Positions 15,754-22,947 of a stretch of DNA of 64,000 bases are shown here, one piece after another. The translations under genes were made by a program, and so were the position numbers. Numbering within the stretch: the first letter of the stretch is position 1; each line of letters starts with the position of its first letter. Source of the DNA: Chryseobacterium sp. 36-9. Lineage in GTDB: Bacteria > Bacteroidota > Bacteroidia > Flavobacteriales > Weeksellaceae. Where the stretch lies: the NCBI GenBank assembly GCA_001898785.1, contig MKVE01000017.1, forward strand, positions 345,107-409,106, read 5' to 3'. The notes beneath the pieces were generated by a model. That model was given only the letters and a program-made list of their open reading frames with translations. It was not told where the DNA came from and did no database searches.

Positions 15754-16296
15754 ATGAGCGAATTGAAATGGTATGTGCTGAAAGCTATTAGCGGCCAGGA
15801 AAATAAAGTTAAAAACTACATTGAGAACGAAATGAAACGTTTAGGTTTCGAACAATATGTGACTCAGGTGGTGATTCCTATGGAGAAAGTAATACAAATC
15901 AGAAATGGTAAGAAAGTTCCAAAAGAGAAGCCTTACTATCCTGGTTATCTTATGGTGGAAGCTAATCTGGTAGGTGAAGTTCCTCACACAATCAAGAATA
16001 TTCCTGGGGTAATTTCTTTCTTGAGTCTGACAAAAGGAGGAGATCCGGTTCCAATGAGAAAATCTGAAGTCAACAGAATGCTTGGAAGAATGGATGAACT
16101 TTCGGAATTTGCTACTGATGTTGAGATCCCATTCATTGTAGGAGAAAATGTTAAAGTTATAGATGGACCTTTCAACGGATTCAACGGGACAGTTGAAAAA
16201 ATCCTTGAAGATAAGAAGAAAATTGAAGTTTCCGTTCTTATTTTCGGAAGAAAAACGCCAATGGAGTTGAGTTATATGCAGGTAGAAAAAATATAA
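15754..16296 (+). CDS. nusG: Transcription termination/antitermination factor NusG
   Basis: A 180-residue protein with the NGN domain (KWYVLKAISGQENKVKNYIE ... PYYPGYLMVEANL) and a C-terminal KOW domain (IVGENVKVIDGPFNGFNGTVEKI). It binds RNA polymerase and links it to Rho or the ribosome. It pairs with secE. A terminator follows, so rplK starts a new transcript. Confidence 0.96.
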   Translation: MSELKWYVLKAISGQENKVKNYIENEMKRLGFEQYVTQVVIPMEKVIQIRNGKKVPKEKPYYPGYLMVEANLVGEVPHTIKNIPGVISFLSLTKGGDPVPMRKSEVNRMLGRMDELSEFATDVEIPFIVGENVKVIDGPFNGFNGTVEKILEDKKKIEVSVLIFGRKTPMELSYMQVEKI

Positions 16297-16315
16297 TTAC
16301 TTACTAAAAATATTA

Positions 16316-16350
16316 AAAAGCCTTTCAATTTGTTGAAGGGCTTTTCTATT
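16316..16350 (+). terminator. Terminator of secE-nusG
   Basis: The arms AAAAGCCTTTCAA and TTGAAGGGCTTTT form an almost perfect stem, and CTATTTT follows. Confidence 0.82.
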
Positions 16351-16374
16351 TTAATAAAATAATCGCTTAAGTTA

Positions 16375-16404
16375 TTGCAGGTTAGAAAATTATTCTTATT
16401 TTTG
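16375..16404 (+). promoter_or_regulatory. Promoter of rplK-rplA-rplJ-rplL
   Basis: TTG at 16375-16377 and TATTTTTG at 16397-16404, spaced 19 nt, are a consensus Bacteroidota promoter. Transcription should start near 16411, giving a leader of about 90 nt. Confidence 0.78.
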
Positions 16405-16415
16405 CAACCTGAAAA

Positions 16416-16449
16416 GTGGGACTGTCCAATGTGAGAATGGATAACCCGC
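16416..16449 (+). promoter_or_regulatory. Candidate L1-type autoregulatory leader hairpin
   Basis: GTGGG (16416-16420) pairs with CCCGC (16445-16449) and TGTCCA (16423-16428) with TGGATA (16438-16443). An asymmetric AC/A internal loop separates them and ATGTGAGAA forms the top loop. Two short helices split by an asymmetric loop is the general form of ribosomal protein L1 binding sites in rplK-rplA leaders. This is inferred from shape and position only. Confidence 0.5.
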
Positions 16450-16502
16450 TGAATAATAAATGCTTCCAAACTCATTAATTATTCAAATTTAAACAACAAA
16501 AA

Positions 16503-16946
16503 ATGGCTAAAAAAGTCTTTAAAATGGTAAAACTTCAGGTGAAAGGTGGCGCTGCTAACCCTTCTCCACCAGTAGGTCCGGCTTTGGGTTCTGCGGGTGT
16601 GAACATCATGGAGTTTTGTAAACAATTTAACGGAAGAACTCAGGATAAGCCTGGGCAAGTTTTGCCAGTAGTTATTACTGTGTACGAAGACAAATCTTTT
16701 GAATTCGTAATCAAAACGCCTCCTGCTGCAATCCAGCTGATGGATGCTGCAAAGATCAAAGGAGGTTCCGGTGAACCAAACAGAAACAAAGTAGGTTCTG
16801 TGTCTTGGGATCAGGTAAAGAAAATCGCGGAAGATAAAATGGCAGACCTTAACTGCTTTACAATGGATTCTGCTCTTTCTATGGTTGCAGGTACTGCTAG
16901 ATCTATGGGATTGAGAGTAACAGGAACTAAACCAACTAACGCTTAA
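16503..16946 (+). CDS. rplK: 50S ribosomal protein L11
   Basis: A 147-residue protein with the flexible Pro-rich N-domain ([40 protein letters not shown]) and an rRNA-binding C-domain ending [11 protein letters not shown]. It forms the GTPase-associated centre with L10 and L7/L12 and is needed for stringent response sensing. It is first gene of the rplKAJL unit, 11 bases before rplA. Confidence 0.97.
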   Translation: MAKKVFKMVKLQVKGGAANPSPPVGPALGSAGVNIMEFCKQFNGRTQDKPGQVLPVVITVYEDKSFEFVIKTPPAAIQLMDAAKIKGGSGEPNRNKVGSVSWDQVKKIAEDKMADLNCFTMDSALSMVAGTARSMGLRVTGTKPTNA

Positions 16947-16957
16947 AACTTAGAGAA

Positions 16958-17650
16958 ATGGCAAAATTAACGAAGAAGCAAAAAGAAGCTTTAAGCAAAG
17001 TAGAAAAAAACAAAATTTACAATCTTGACGAAGCATCTGCTTTGGTAAAAGAAGTGAATTTTGCAAAGTTTGACGCATCTGTGGATATCGCTGTCAGACT
17101 AGGTGTAGATCCGAGAAAAGCAAACCAAATGGTAAGAGGTGTTGTATCTCTTCCTCACGGTACTGGTAAAGATGTTAAAGTATTGGCATTGGTAACTCCA
17201 GATAAAGAAGCTGAAGCTAAAGAAGCTGGCGCTGATTATGTAGGTCTTGATGAATACTTGCAAAAAATCAAAGAAGGTTGGACAGATGTTGACGTTATTG
17301 TAACTATGCCAGCTGTAATGGGTAAATTAGGACCATTAGGTAGGGTTTTAGGGCCAAGAGGTTTGATGCCAAATCCTAAGTCTGGAACTGTAACTATGGA
17401 AGTTGGTAAGGCTGTAACGGAAGTTAAGTCTGGTAAAATCGACTTCAAAGTGGATAAATATGGTATTATCCACGCAGGAATTGGAAAAGTGTCTTTTGAT
17501 GCTGCTAAAATTAAGGAAAATGCTCAGGAATTAATCCAGACATTAATCAAGTTGAAGCCGACTGCTGCTAAAGGAACTTATGTGAAGAGTATCTATTTGT
17601 CTTCTACAATGAGTCCCGGAATTGCAATTGATACTAAATCTGTTAACTAA
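16958..17650 (+). CDS. rplA: 50S ribosomal protein L1
   Basis: A 230-residue L1 stalk protein. Motifs are [55 protein letters not shown] and [13 protein letters not shown]. It binds 23S rRNA at the exit-tRNA side and in many bacteria represses its own operon by binding the leader mRNA, which fits the hairpin upstream of rplK. Confidence 0.97.
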   Translation: MAKLTKKQKEALSKVEKNKIYNLDEASALVKEVNFAKFDASVDIAVRLGVDPRKANQMVRGVVSLPHGTGKDVKVLALVTPDKEAEAKEAGADYVGLDEYLQKIKEGWTDVDVIVTMPAVMGKLGPLGRVLGPRGLMPNPKSGTVTMEVGKAVTEVKSGKIDFKVDKYGIIHAGIGKVSFDAAKIKENAQELIQTLIKLKPTAAKGTYVKSIYLSSTMSPGIAIDTKSVN

Positions 17651-17667
17651 TTTAAATCCTAAAGACA

Positions 17668-18273
17668 ATGACAAAAGACCAAAAAGTTGTAGCAATACAA
17701 GAGATCAAAGATTTGCTTGAGGGTGCAAAAGTAGTTTATGTAGCAGATCTGGAAGGATTGAACGCTGGAAAATCTTCTGATTTCAGAAGACAGGCTTTCA
17801 AACAAAATATCAAAGTAAAAGTTGTTAAAAATACACTTTTGCAAAAAGCAATGGAGCAGATTGAAGGTGTAGACTATTCAGAAATGTTTAGTACTTTCAA
17901 AGGTAACTCTGCTGTAATGATTTCAGAAACAGCTAACGCTCCTGCAAAATTAATCAAAGACTTCAGAAAGAAAGAAGAAAAGCCGGCTCTTAAGTCTGCT
18001 TTTGTTCAGGAAACTTTCTATGTTGGTGACAATAACCTAGAGACTTTGGCTAACATCAAGTCTAGAGAAGAAATGATCGGTGAAATCATCGGATTGCTTC
18101 AGTCTCCAATCAGAAACGTTCTTTCTGCGCTACAAAACAAACCGGAAACTGTTGAAGCTAAAGCTGAAGAAGCTGCACCTGCGGTAGAAGAAGCTAAAGA
18201 AGAAACTCCGGCAGCAGAAGAAGCTCCAGAAGCATCTGCTGAAAGCACAGAGGAAACTCCAAGTGCTGAATAA
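17668..18273 (+). CDS. rplJ: 50S ribosomal protein L10, with acidic C-terminal tail
   Basis: A 201-residue L10. The rRNA-binding part is standard (VVYVADLEGLNAGKSSDFRRQ, VKVVKNTLLQKAME, FKGNSAVMIS), and the helix that carries L7/L12 dimers is around residues 135-155. After it comes a tail of about 40 residues made of Glu, Ala, Pro and Ser, absent from the 165-residue E. coli protein. The L10/L12 complex recruits translational GTPases. rplL follows after 48 bases. Confidence 0.96.
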   Translation: MTKDQKVVAIQEIKDLLEGAKVVYVADLEGLNAGKSSDFRRQAFKQNIKVKVVKNTLLQKAMEQIEGVDYSEMFSTFKGNSAVMISETANAPAKLIKDFRKKEEKPALKSAFVQETFYVGDNNLETLANIKSREEMIGEIIGLLQSPIRNVLSALQNKPETVEAKAEEAAPAVEEAKEETPAAEEAPEASAESTEETPSAE

Positions 18274-18321
18274 TTACACTCAAAAAAATAAATAAAACAT
18301 TCAACAAAAAACATTACAACA

Positions 18322-18690
18322 ATGTCAGAATTAAAAAATTTAGCTGAAACGCTAGTAAACTTAACAGTAAAAGACGTAAACGAATTAGCTGCTATCCTTA
18401 AGGATGAGTATGGAATTGAACCAGCTGCTGCTGCAGTAGTAGTTGCTGCAGGTGGTGCAGGTGAAGCTGCTGAAGAAAAAACAGAATTCGATGTAATTCT
18501 TAAGTCTGCAGGTGCTTCTAAATTAGCTGTTGTTAAATTGGTAAAAGATTTAACTGGTGCTGGTCTTAAAGAAGCTAAAGATATGGTAGATGGTGCTCCT
18601 GCTCCAATCAAGCAAGGTGTTCCAAAAGACGAAGCTGAAGCGCTTAAGAAGCAACTTGAAGAAGCTGGTGCTGAAGTAGAATTGAAGTAA
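18322..18690 (+). CDS. rplL: 50S ribosomal protein L7/L12
   Basis: A 122-residue stalk protein with an N-terminal dimerisation helix pair ([23 protein letters not shown]), an Ala/Gly hinge ([18 protein letters not shown]) and the GTPase-binding C-domain ([21 protein letters not shown] ... [10 protein letters not shown]). It ends in a strong terminator, so unlike most bacteria it is not transcriptionally joined to rpoB. Confidence 0.97.
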   Translation: MSELKNLAETLVNLTVKDVNELAAILKDEYGIEPAAAAVVVAAGGAGEAAEEKTEFDVILKSAGASKLAVVKLVKDLTGAGLKEAKDMVDGAPAPIKQGVPKDEAEALKKQLEEAGAEVELK

Positions 18691-18707
18691 TCATTACTCA
18701 ATAATAT

Positions 18708-18744
18708 CAAAAGCGACAAGTCAACGACTTGTCGCTTTTTTTTA
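18708..18744 (+). terminator. Strong terminator after rplL
   Basis: A 14-bp GC-containing stem (AAAAGCGACAAGTC with GACTTGTCGCTTTT, loop AAC) is followed by a T run. It is among the clearest terminators in the window and closes the rplKAJL unit. Confidence 0.93.
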
Positions 18745-18762
18745 TGTTAAATTTTCTTATCA

Positions 18763-18795
18763 TTGGCTCATAAGTATTTATTTTTATTAATTTTG
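18763..18795 (+). promoter_or_regulatory. Promoter of the inserted surface-protein cassette
   Basis: TTG (18763-18765) and TAATTTTG (18788-18795), spaced 22 nt, match the Bacteroidota consensus. It lies directly after the rplL terminator. Confidence 0.6.
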
Positions 18796-18861
18796 CAAAG
18801 TGAAAAAAAGTTTATTTCCTTTCTGTGAGAAAGTAAAAGATTAAGCCAGTATATCATTTAA

Positions 18862-19456
18862 ATGCTGGCAATTTTCTGTTTTACTTACCTTTTTTTCATT
18901 TCTTTCTCTTTCTGCTCAGGAAATAAAACATGATGAGTCTGTTCCTGCAGCGGGGATTACTATCGTTGGAGACGCCGTTATCTATTCCAAAGATGAAGCC
19001 TTCAATGAGCAAATATCAAAAAGCAAAAACTTACAGCAATATTCCAAAGTCATTAAAATTAATGATGATGAAATAAAGATTATTGCAAAAAATTCTGATG
19101 TACGGTCTTCTACAAAACAAAACTCCGAAAGAGCTAAATCTGAGAAGAAACTATTAGTTTCTAAGGAAAAAAAGACTAATGAAATACCGGATTTACCTGA
19201 AAAAGAAATAGCTCTGAAAATTTCTAATGGTCTTGACGGTAGTCAGTTTCTGACAGGAACCGGTTCGGGAAATATTTCTTTCATATCTCCCAGTAACGAT
19301 TATCATAGTGCTAAGCACTTTATAATTTATTATGAAAATTATTCGCGTTCATCATTAGACTTCTTATATTCTACCAATTATTTTTTTACAAATGATAGCT
19401 GTACATTACAGATTAAACTCGCTGCTTTTTCTGTAAGGCCACCTCCACAGATTTAA
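18862..19456 (+). pseudogene. Frameshifted secreted-protein gene (T7 run)
   Basis: An open frame ends with TAA at 19454-19456 and runs back about 200 codons to a TAA at 18842, but it has no ATG, GTG or TTG and contains no Met. Its first residues read as a signal peptide core and cleavage site (FLSLSAQEIKHDE). If the T7 run at 18890-18896 had six T, the ATG at 18862 would enter this frame and give a clean signal peptide (MLAIFCFTYL then FSFLSLSAQ) and a 197-residue protein ending FSVRPPPQI. As written, the ATG frame stops after about 23 codons. It is a recent pseudogene, a phase-variable or slippage-dependent gene, or a sequencing error. The protein family is not recognised. Confidence 0.6.
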
Positions 19457-19539
19457 TTGATCATAAGCTTTTTTACTAAACATTTTCTTTGGGAATAATT
19501 TCTCAAAGCAAATTATTCATTTATTAATAATAATCTTTT

Positions 19540-21987
19540 ATGAAAAAATTAAATCTACTTTTAATAGTAGTGGCTTTTTTATTGGGTAATCACTTGCTCT
19601 TTTCTCAAGCTGTTGATAGATTGTATTTATCCGTTTCTGCTACCGGTAGGGTATACGATGTTACTGGCGTACCGGCAACATTTCCTGCACCATTAACAAC
19701 ACCTAACTATTCTGGCAGTACTCCGGAAAGAATAAGTAACTTGGCGGTAGGTTATGATACGCCTGCAGGTAACCCTACAGGTTTGGTTTTTATTCATTCC
19801 AATACTGCAGCTGGAAGTACAATATATAAAAATACTGTTTCTACAGGTCAGAGTATTCCTGCAGCAGGTCCACTTATTGGTGGTATAGGAACTAATAATG
19901 TCCCTAAAACTGATGGAAACCCTTCTGGAGTAACTTATGGTTTTAGTAATACGACTAAAAATTTGTATCAAATTTATCCTACATATTCAAATTTAGGAAC
20001 TGTAACTGGTGATGCTGCCTGGAATGGAACAGGAGGTAATACTTCAACTATTTGGGCAACAGATACATTTTTTGATTATCAGAACTTTATATATGTTATT
20101 TTACAAAATACGACAAACGGTACAACGTTTACGAGATACCTCTATAGAATCGATCCTGTTGCCTTAACTGCTACAAGAGTTACTACCATTACTGGCCCAG
20201 TTGGTACATATACAGCTACAACAACTAACAGTAGTAGTACGACCGTAGGTAACGTTAGAGGTTTGGCTTATCTGAATGGATTAGTATATGCGGTTTCGGT
20301 AAATAATGATACGCAATTAAATTTCTACAGTATTAATATTTCTACAGGTGCCTCCACTTTTTTACGAACGTATACAGGGTTTACTGGCCTTAATGCAACT
20401 AATCAGGATTTGGCATCGGTACCATATTATATCCCTTTCATTTTTAACTGTGGTGGAGCATCAATTGTGGAAACTACACCTTTTGTTGCAGGTGTAAGTT
20501 CTACGAAAACTCTTAGAGTGCCGATTTCTACAGTTTATGGTCCGGGAACATATAGAATTAATATTTCCGGGACAGATTTTGCGACCAGTTTCACGGATGT
20601 TAACGTAACTTCAACGACAACATATATTGATATTCCGGTTACTTATAATGGTACCGGTAGCAATGGTACAAGAACACTTACTTATAATATTAACGGAAGT
20701 ACAACTACCTGTGATTTTAATGCTGTTATTGAACGTGATCTTGATGGGGACGGTATCCCGGATATACTGGATTTAGATTCTGATAATGATGGTATTCTAG
20801 ATATTTTCGAATGTCCGGAAAGTGTGGTGGATGTTAATTACAGTGTTGCGGATGGTAATACTTACACTTTTAACGCACCAGCAGCGGATTTAGGTTTTAT
20901 TTTCGATGTTTATACACTTGATAATTCATTTAATTTGAATATTAATGGTGTTGATCTTTCAACTTCGAAACTAGAGTTTCAGCCGGATCAGACTGATAAC
21001 GTGAGGTTTGTTGACGGGGCAACTTATGGTAACGGAACTGTTCCTCAGATTTATAACATGACAGGAAATGCTACTAATCCACTTGTTAGAATTATTATTC
21101 ACAAGAATGGCTCTGTGAGTATGTATGGAAGTAAAACAAGTGGAGGGCAGCTTTACCCTTTACAATTATACAATGGGAATACTTTTAATACAATTACCTG
21201 GAACAGAACTGGATCCAACTCTATCGTCCTAAGTCAGTTAGTTGTGGGGCCTACATATATTACAGGTCGTGGAAATGGTGTTAAAAATGGATTCTGCGAT
21301 CCTGATTCAGATGGGATTTCTAATCAATTTGATGTAGATAGTGATGGTGATGGTTGCCCCGATGCAATCGAAGGCAGTGAAGCTGTTCGTTATGATCAGG
21401 TTCATAGATTAACATTGCCTAATACCGACGCAAATTATGCTTATCGAGGTCAGATTAAGACTACTTATAATGGTGTGACTACGGGCACGCCAGCTCAGAT
21501 TATAAGCACATCTGCTTCTTCTAGCGGAGTGCCGCAATTGGTTAATTACGCAAACTACAACTTTAATTCTACTACAAATCCTTCCAATCTGGCTGGTATT
21601 GTTGACAATACGGATGGAACATCGGATATAGGGCAAGGTATAGGCACTTCCCAAAATGCGGCAGCTACTGATGCCGAATGTGGAAGATGTTTCCGTCCGG
21701 CAACTACATCTGGAACAACTTTGCCAACTAACCACGGAATTACGGCTCTTTCCAGAGCAGGAGGTAATACAAGTGATTGGCCGACCAAAGTGAACGGTGC
21801 TTATACAGCTTTAGATGCAAAAACAAAAGGTTTTGTAATCAATAGAGTTCCGACATCTGCTCTTAGTTCAATTACGCCAGTGGTTGGAATGCTGGTGTAT
21901 GATACAACAGCTAACTGTCTCAAGATGTATGACGGTACAGGATGGTTCTGCTACACAAAACAAACTTGTAACGATTTTAACCAATAA
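19540..21987 (+). CDS. Secreted surface protein with thrombospondin type 3 repeats
   Basis: An 815-residue exported protein with a signal peptide (KLNLLLIVVAFLLGNHLLFS, then QA). Residues about 25-300 are Thr/Gly/Asn-rich strands suggesting a beta-propeller-like domain (NVRGLAYLNGLVYAVS). Two calcium-binding TSP3-type segments follow, DLDGDGIPDILDLDSDNDG (about 400-420) and DPDSDGISNQFDVDSDGDG (about 587-606). The last about 45 residues (RVPTSALSSITPVVGMLVYD ... MYDGTGWFCYTKQ) form a module shared with the next gene. No standard T9SS sorting domain is present. It is probably cell-surface exposed and Ca2+-stabilised; a role in adhesion is inference. It sits where rpoB would normally follow rplL. 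Confidence 0.75.
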   Translation: MKKLNLLLIVVAFLLGNHLLFSQAVDRLYLSVSATGRVYDVTGVPATFPAPLTTPNYSGSTPERISNLAVGYDTPAGNPTGLVFIHSNTAAGSTIYKNTVSTGQSIPAAGPLIGGIGTNNVPKTDGNPSGVTYGFSNTTKNLYQIYPTYSNLGTVTGDAAWNGTGGNTSTIWATDTFFDYQNFIYVILQNTTNGTTFTRYLYRIDPVALTATRVTTITGPVGTYTATTTNSSSTTVGNVRGLAYLNGLVYAVSVNNDTQLNFYSINISTGASTFLRTYTGFTGLNATNQDLASVPYYIPFIFNCGGASIVETTPFVAGVSSTKTLRVPISTVYGPGTYRINISGTDFATSFTDVNVTSTTTYIDIPVTYNGTGSNGTRTLTYNINGSTTTCDFNAVIERDLDGDGIPDILDLDSDNDGILDIFECPESVVDVNYSVADGNTYTFNAPAADLGFIFDVYTLDNSFNLNINGVDLSTSKLEFQPDQTDNVRFVDGATYGNGTVPQIYNMTGNATNPLVRIIIHKNGSVSMYGSKTSGGQLYPLQLYNGNTFNTITWNRTGSNSIVLSQLVVGPTYITGRGNGVKNGFCDPDSDGISNQFDVDSDGDGCPDAIEGSEAVRYDQVHRLTLPNTDANYAYRGQIKTTYNGVTTGTPAQIISTSASSSGVPQLVNYANYNFNSTTNPSNLAGIVDNTDGTSDIGQGIGTSQNAAATDAECGRCFRPATTSGTTLPTNHGITALSRAGGNTSDWPTKVNGAYTALDAKTKGFVINRVPTSALSSITPVVGMLVYDTTANCLKMYDGTGWFCYTKQTCNDFNQ

Positions 21988-21993
21988 AAAAAT

Positions 21994-22560
21994 ATGAAAA
22001 CATATATAGTATCATTAGTAATATTGATTTCAGGGATTAGCTTTGGTCAGGTCACGATTGGAAAATCAAGTCCTTACACTCCGGCTAATGCAACAGTGTC
22101 TTTAGAGTTTGGAAATGCTAGTGGTGGCGCGAGAGGAATAGTTTTACCTTGGGTAACAGCGGCTGCGAATGTGGCATCTGCAGTTCCTGGTACTTTGATT
22201 TTCGATAGCAATGATCAGAAAGTTAAATTCGGTACATCCACAACAGCTAATGCAACCACAGTAGCTAGCTGGACGGATTTGTCTGCGGGTGCATATACGC
22301 CGACAACAGCTAATGTTCCTGATGCCAATGCTGAAAATTCTGCAGCTAAAACTTTAATCGGAGGTAATCCCGCGACAGATACAACTCCGGGGATATTGGT
22401 GTTAGGTGATGCCAATAAAGCGATGGTCTTGCCAAGAGTGAATTCCTACACCGACATCGTCAATCCAACTGCAGGAATGATGGTGTATGTCACAGGAACA
22501 ACGCCTCAGCAATTGGCTGTTTATAATGGTAGAGAATGGTCTTTCTGGACTAAGCCATAA
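21994..22560 (+). CDS. Secreted protein sharing the C-terminal module of its neighbour
   Basis: A 188-residue exported protein (signal MKTYIVSLVILISGISFG, then QV). It holds two divergent copies of one module: RGIVLPWVTAAANVASAVPG with TLIFDSNDQKVKFG, and KAMVLPRVNSYTDIVNPTAG with MMVYVTGTTPQQLAVYNGRE and W. The same pattern ends the upstream protein. It starts 6 bases after that gene, so the two are co-transcribed and probably act together at the surface. Function is not recognised. Confidence 0.72.
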   Translation: MKTYIVSLVILISGISFGQVTIGKSSPYTPANATVSLEFGNASGGARGIVLPWVTAAANVASAVPGTLIFDSNDQKVKFGTSTTANATTVASWTDLSAGAYTPTTANVPDANAENSAAKTLIGGNPATDTTPGILVLGDANKAMVLPRVNSYTDIVNPTAGMMVYVTGTTPQQLAVYNGREWSFWTKP

Positions 22561-22583
22561 ATTTTTAAATCTAAATATTTCTA

Positions 22584-22612
22584 AACCACTTCTTTGCGAA
22601 GTGGTTTTTTTT
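22584..22612 (+). terminator. Terminator of the surface-protein cassette
   Basis: The arms AACCACTTC and GAAGTGGTT with a 5-base loop are followed by eight T, ending inside the -33 region of the rpoB promoter. Confidence 0.9.
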
Positions 22613-22641
22613 GTATATATGAATTTTTTTACTTAAATTTG
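22611..22641 (+). promoter_or_regulatory. Promoter of rpoBC
   Basis: TTG (22611-22613) and TAAATTTG (22634-22641), spaced 20 nt, match the consensus well. Transcription should begin near 22648, about 300 nt upstream of the rpoB start. Confidence 0.7.
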
Positions 22642-22647
22642 CAGTTC

Positions 22648-22947
22648 TTTTGGCGCTAATAATTAATATACTGTAATCAATATGTAACTCTTTCATTTTA
22701 TGAAAGAGGATTTCTTGTTTATATATTTTAATTACGCCTTTAGAAAATAAAAATATTTTGCACTACTCCGTGAAAAGATATACCGGCGTTGCAGTTAGAA
22801 ATTAGAATTAAGAACAAAGATTCAAGAATCAAGACTTCTTCTGATAGCGCCAAACATCAAAAGTCTTTCTCTTTTTCTTTCTCTTTATCTGGTTTCTGAT
22901 ATTTTTTTTAAACAAAATATTTTTTAACCCTTTTTTCTTATAATTTT
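22648..22947 (+). promoter_or_regulatory. Long structured rpoB leader
   Basis: About 300 nt lie without a gene between the predicted start of transcription and rpoB. TTTGGCGCTA (22649-22658) is perfectly complementary to TAGCGCCAAA (22845-22854), which would close a fold of about 205 nt. Inside is a hairpin around CTCTTTCATTTTATGAAAGAG (arms about 22688-22709). The low-complexity GTTAGAAATTAGAATTAAG tract lies near 22795. No known riboswitch class was recognised. Confidence 0.45.

Noticed and set aside
16437..16478. 13-codon ORF in the rplK leader
   Set aside because: It lies within the proposed RNA hairpin and AT-rich leader; no spacing or coupling to rplK supports it.
18099..18719. Long minus-strand open frame of 206 codons opposite rplJ and rplL
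   Set aside because: It is antisense to two certain ribosomal genes, made of Ser/Ala from the complementary Glu/Ala codons, with no family features.
18800..18844. GTG start at 18800 for the broken secreted-protein gene
   Set aside because: It is in the right frame but meets TAA at 18842 after 14 codons and lies at the expected transcription start.
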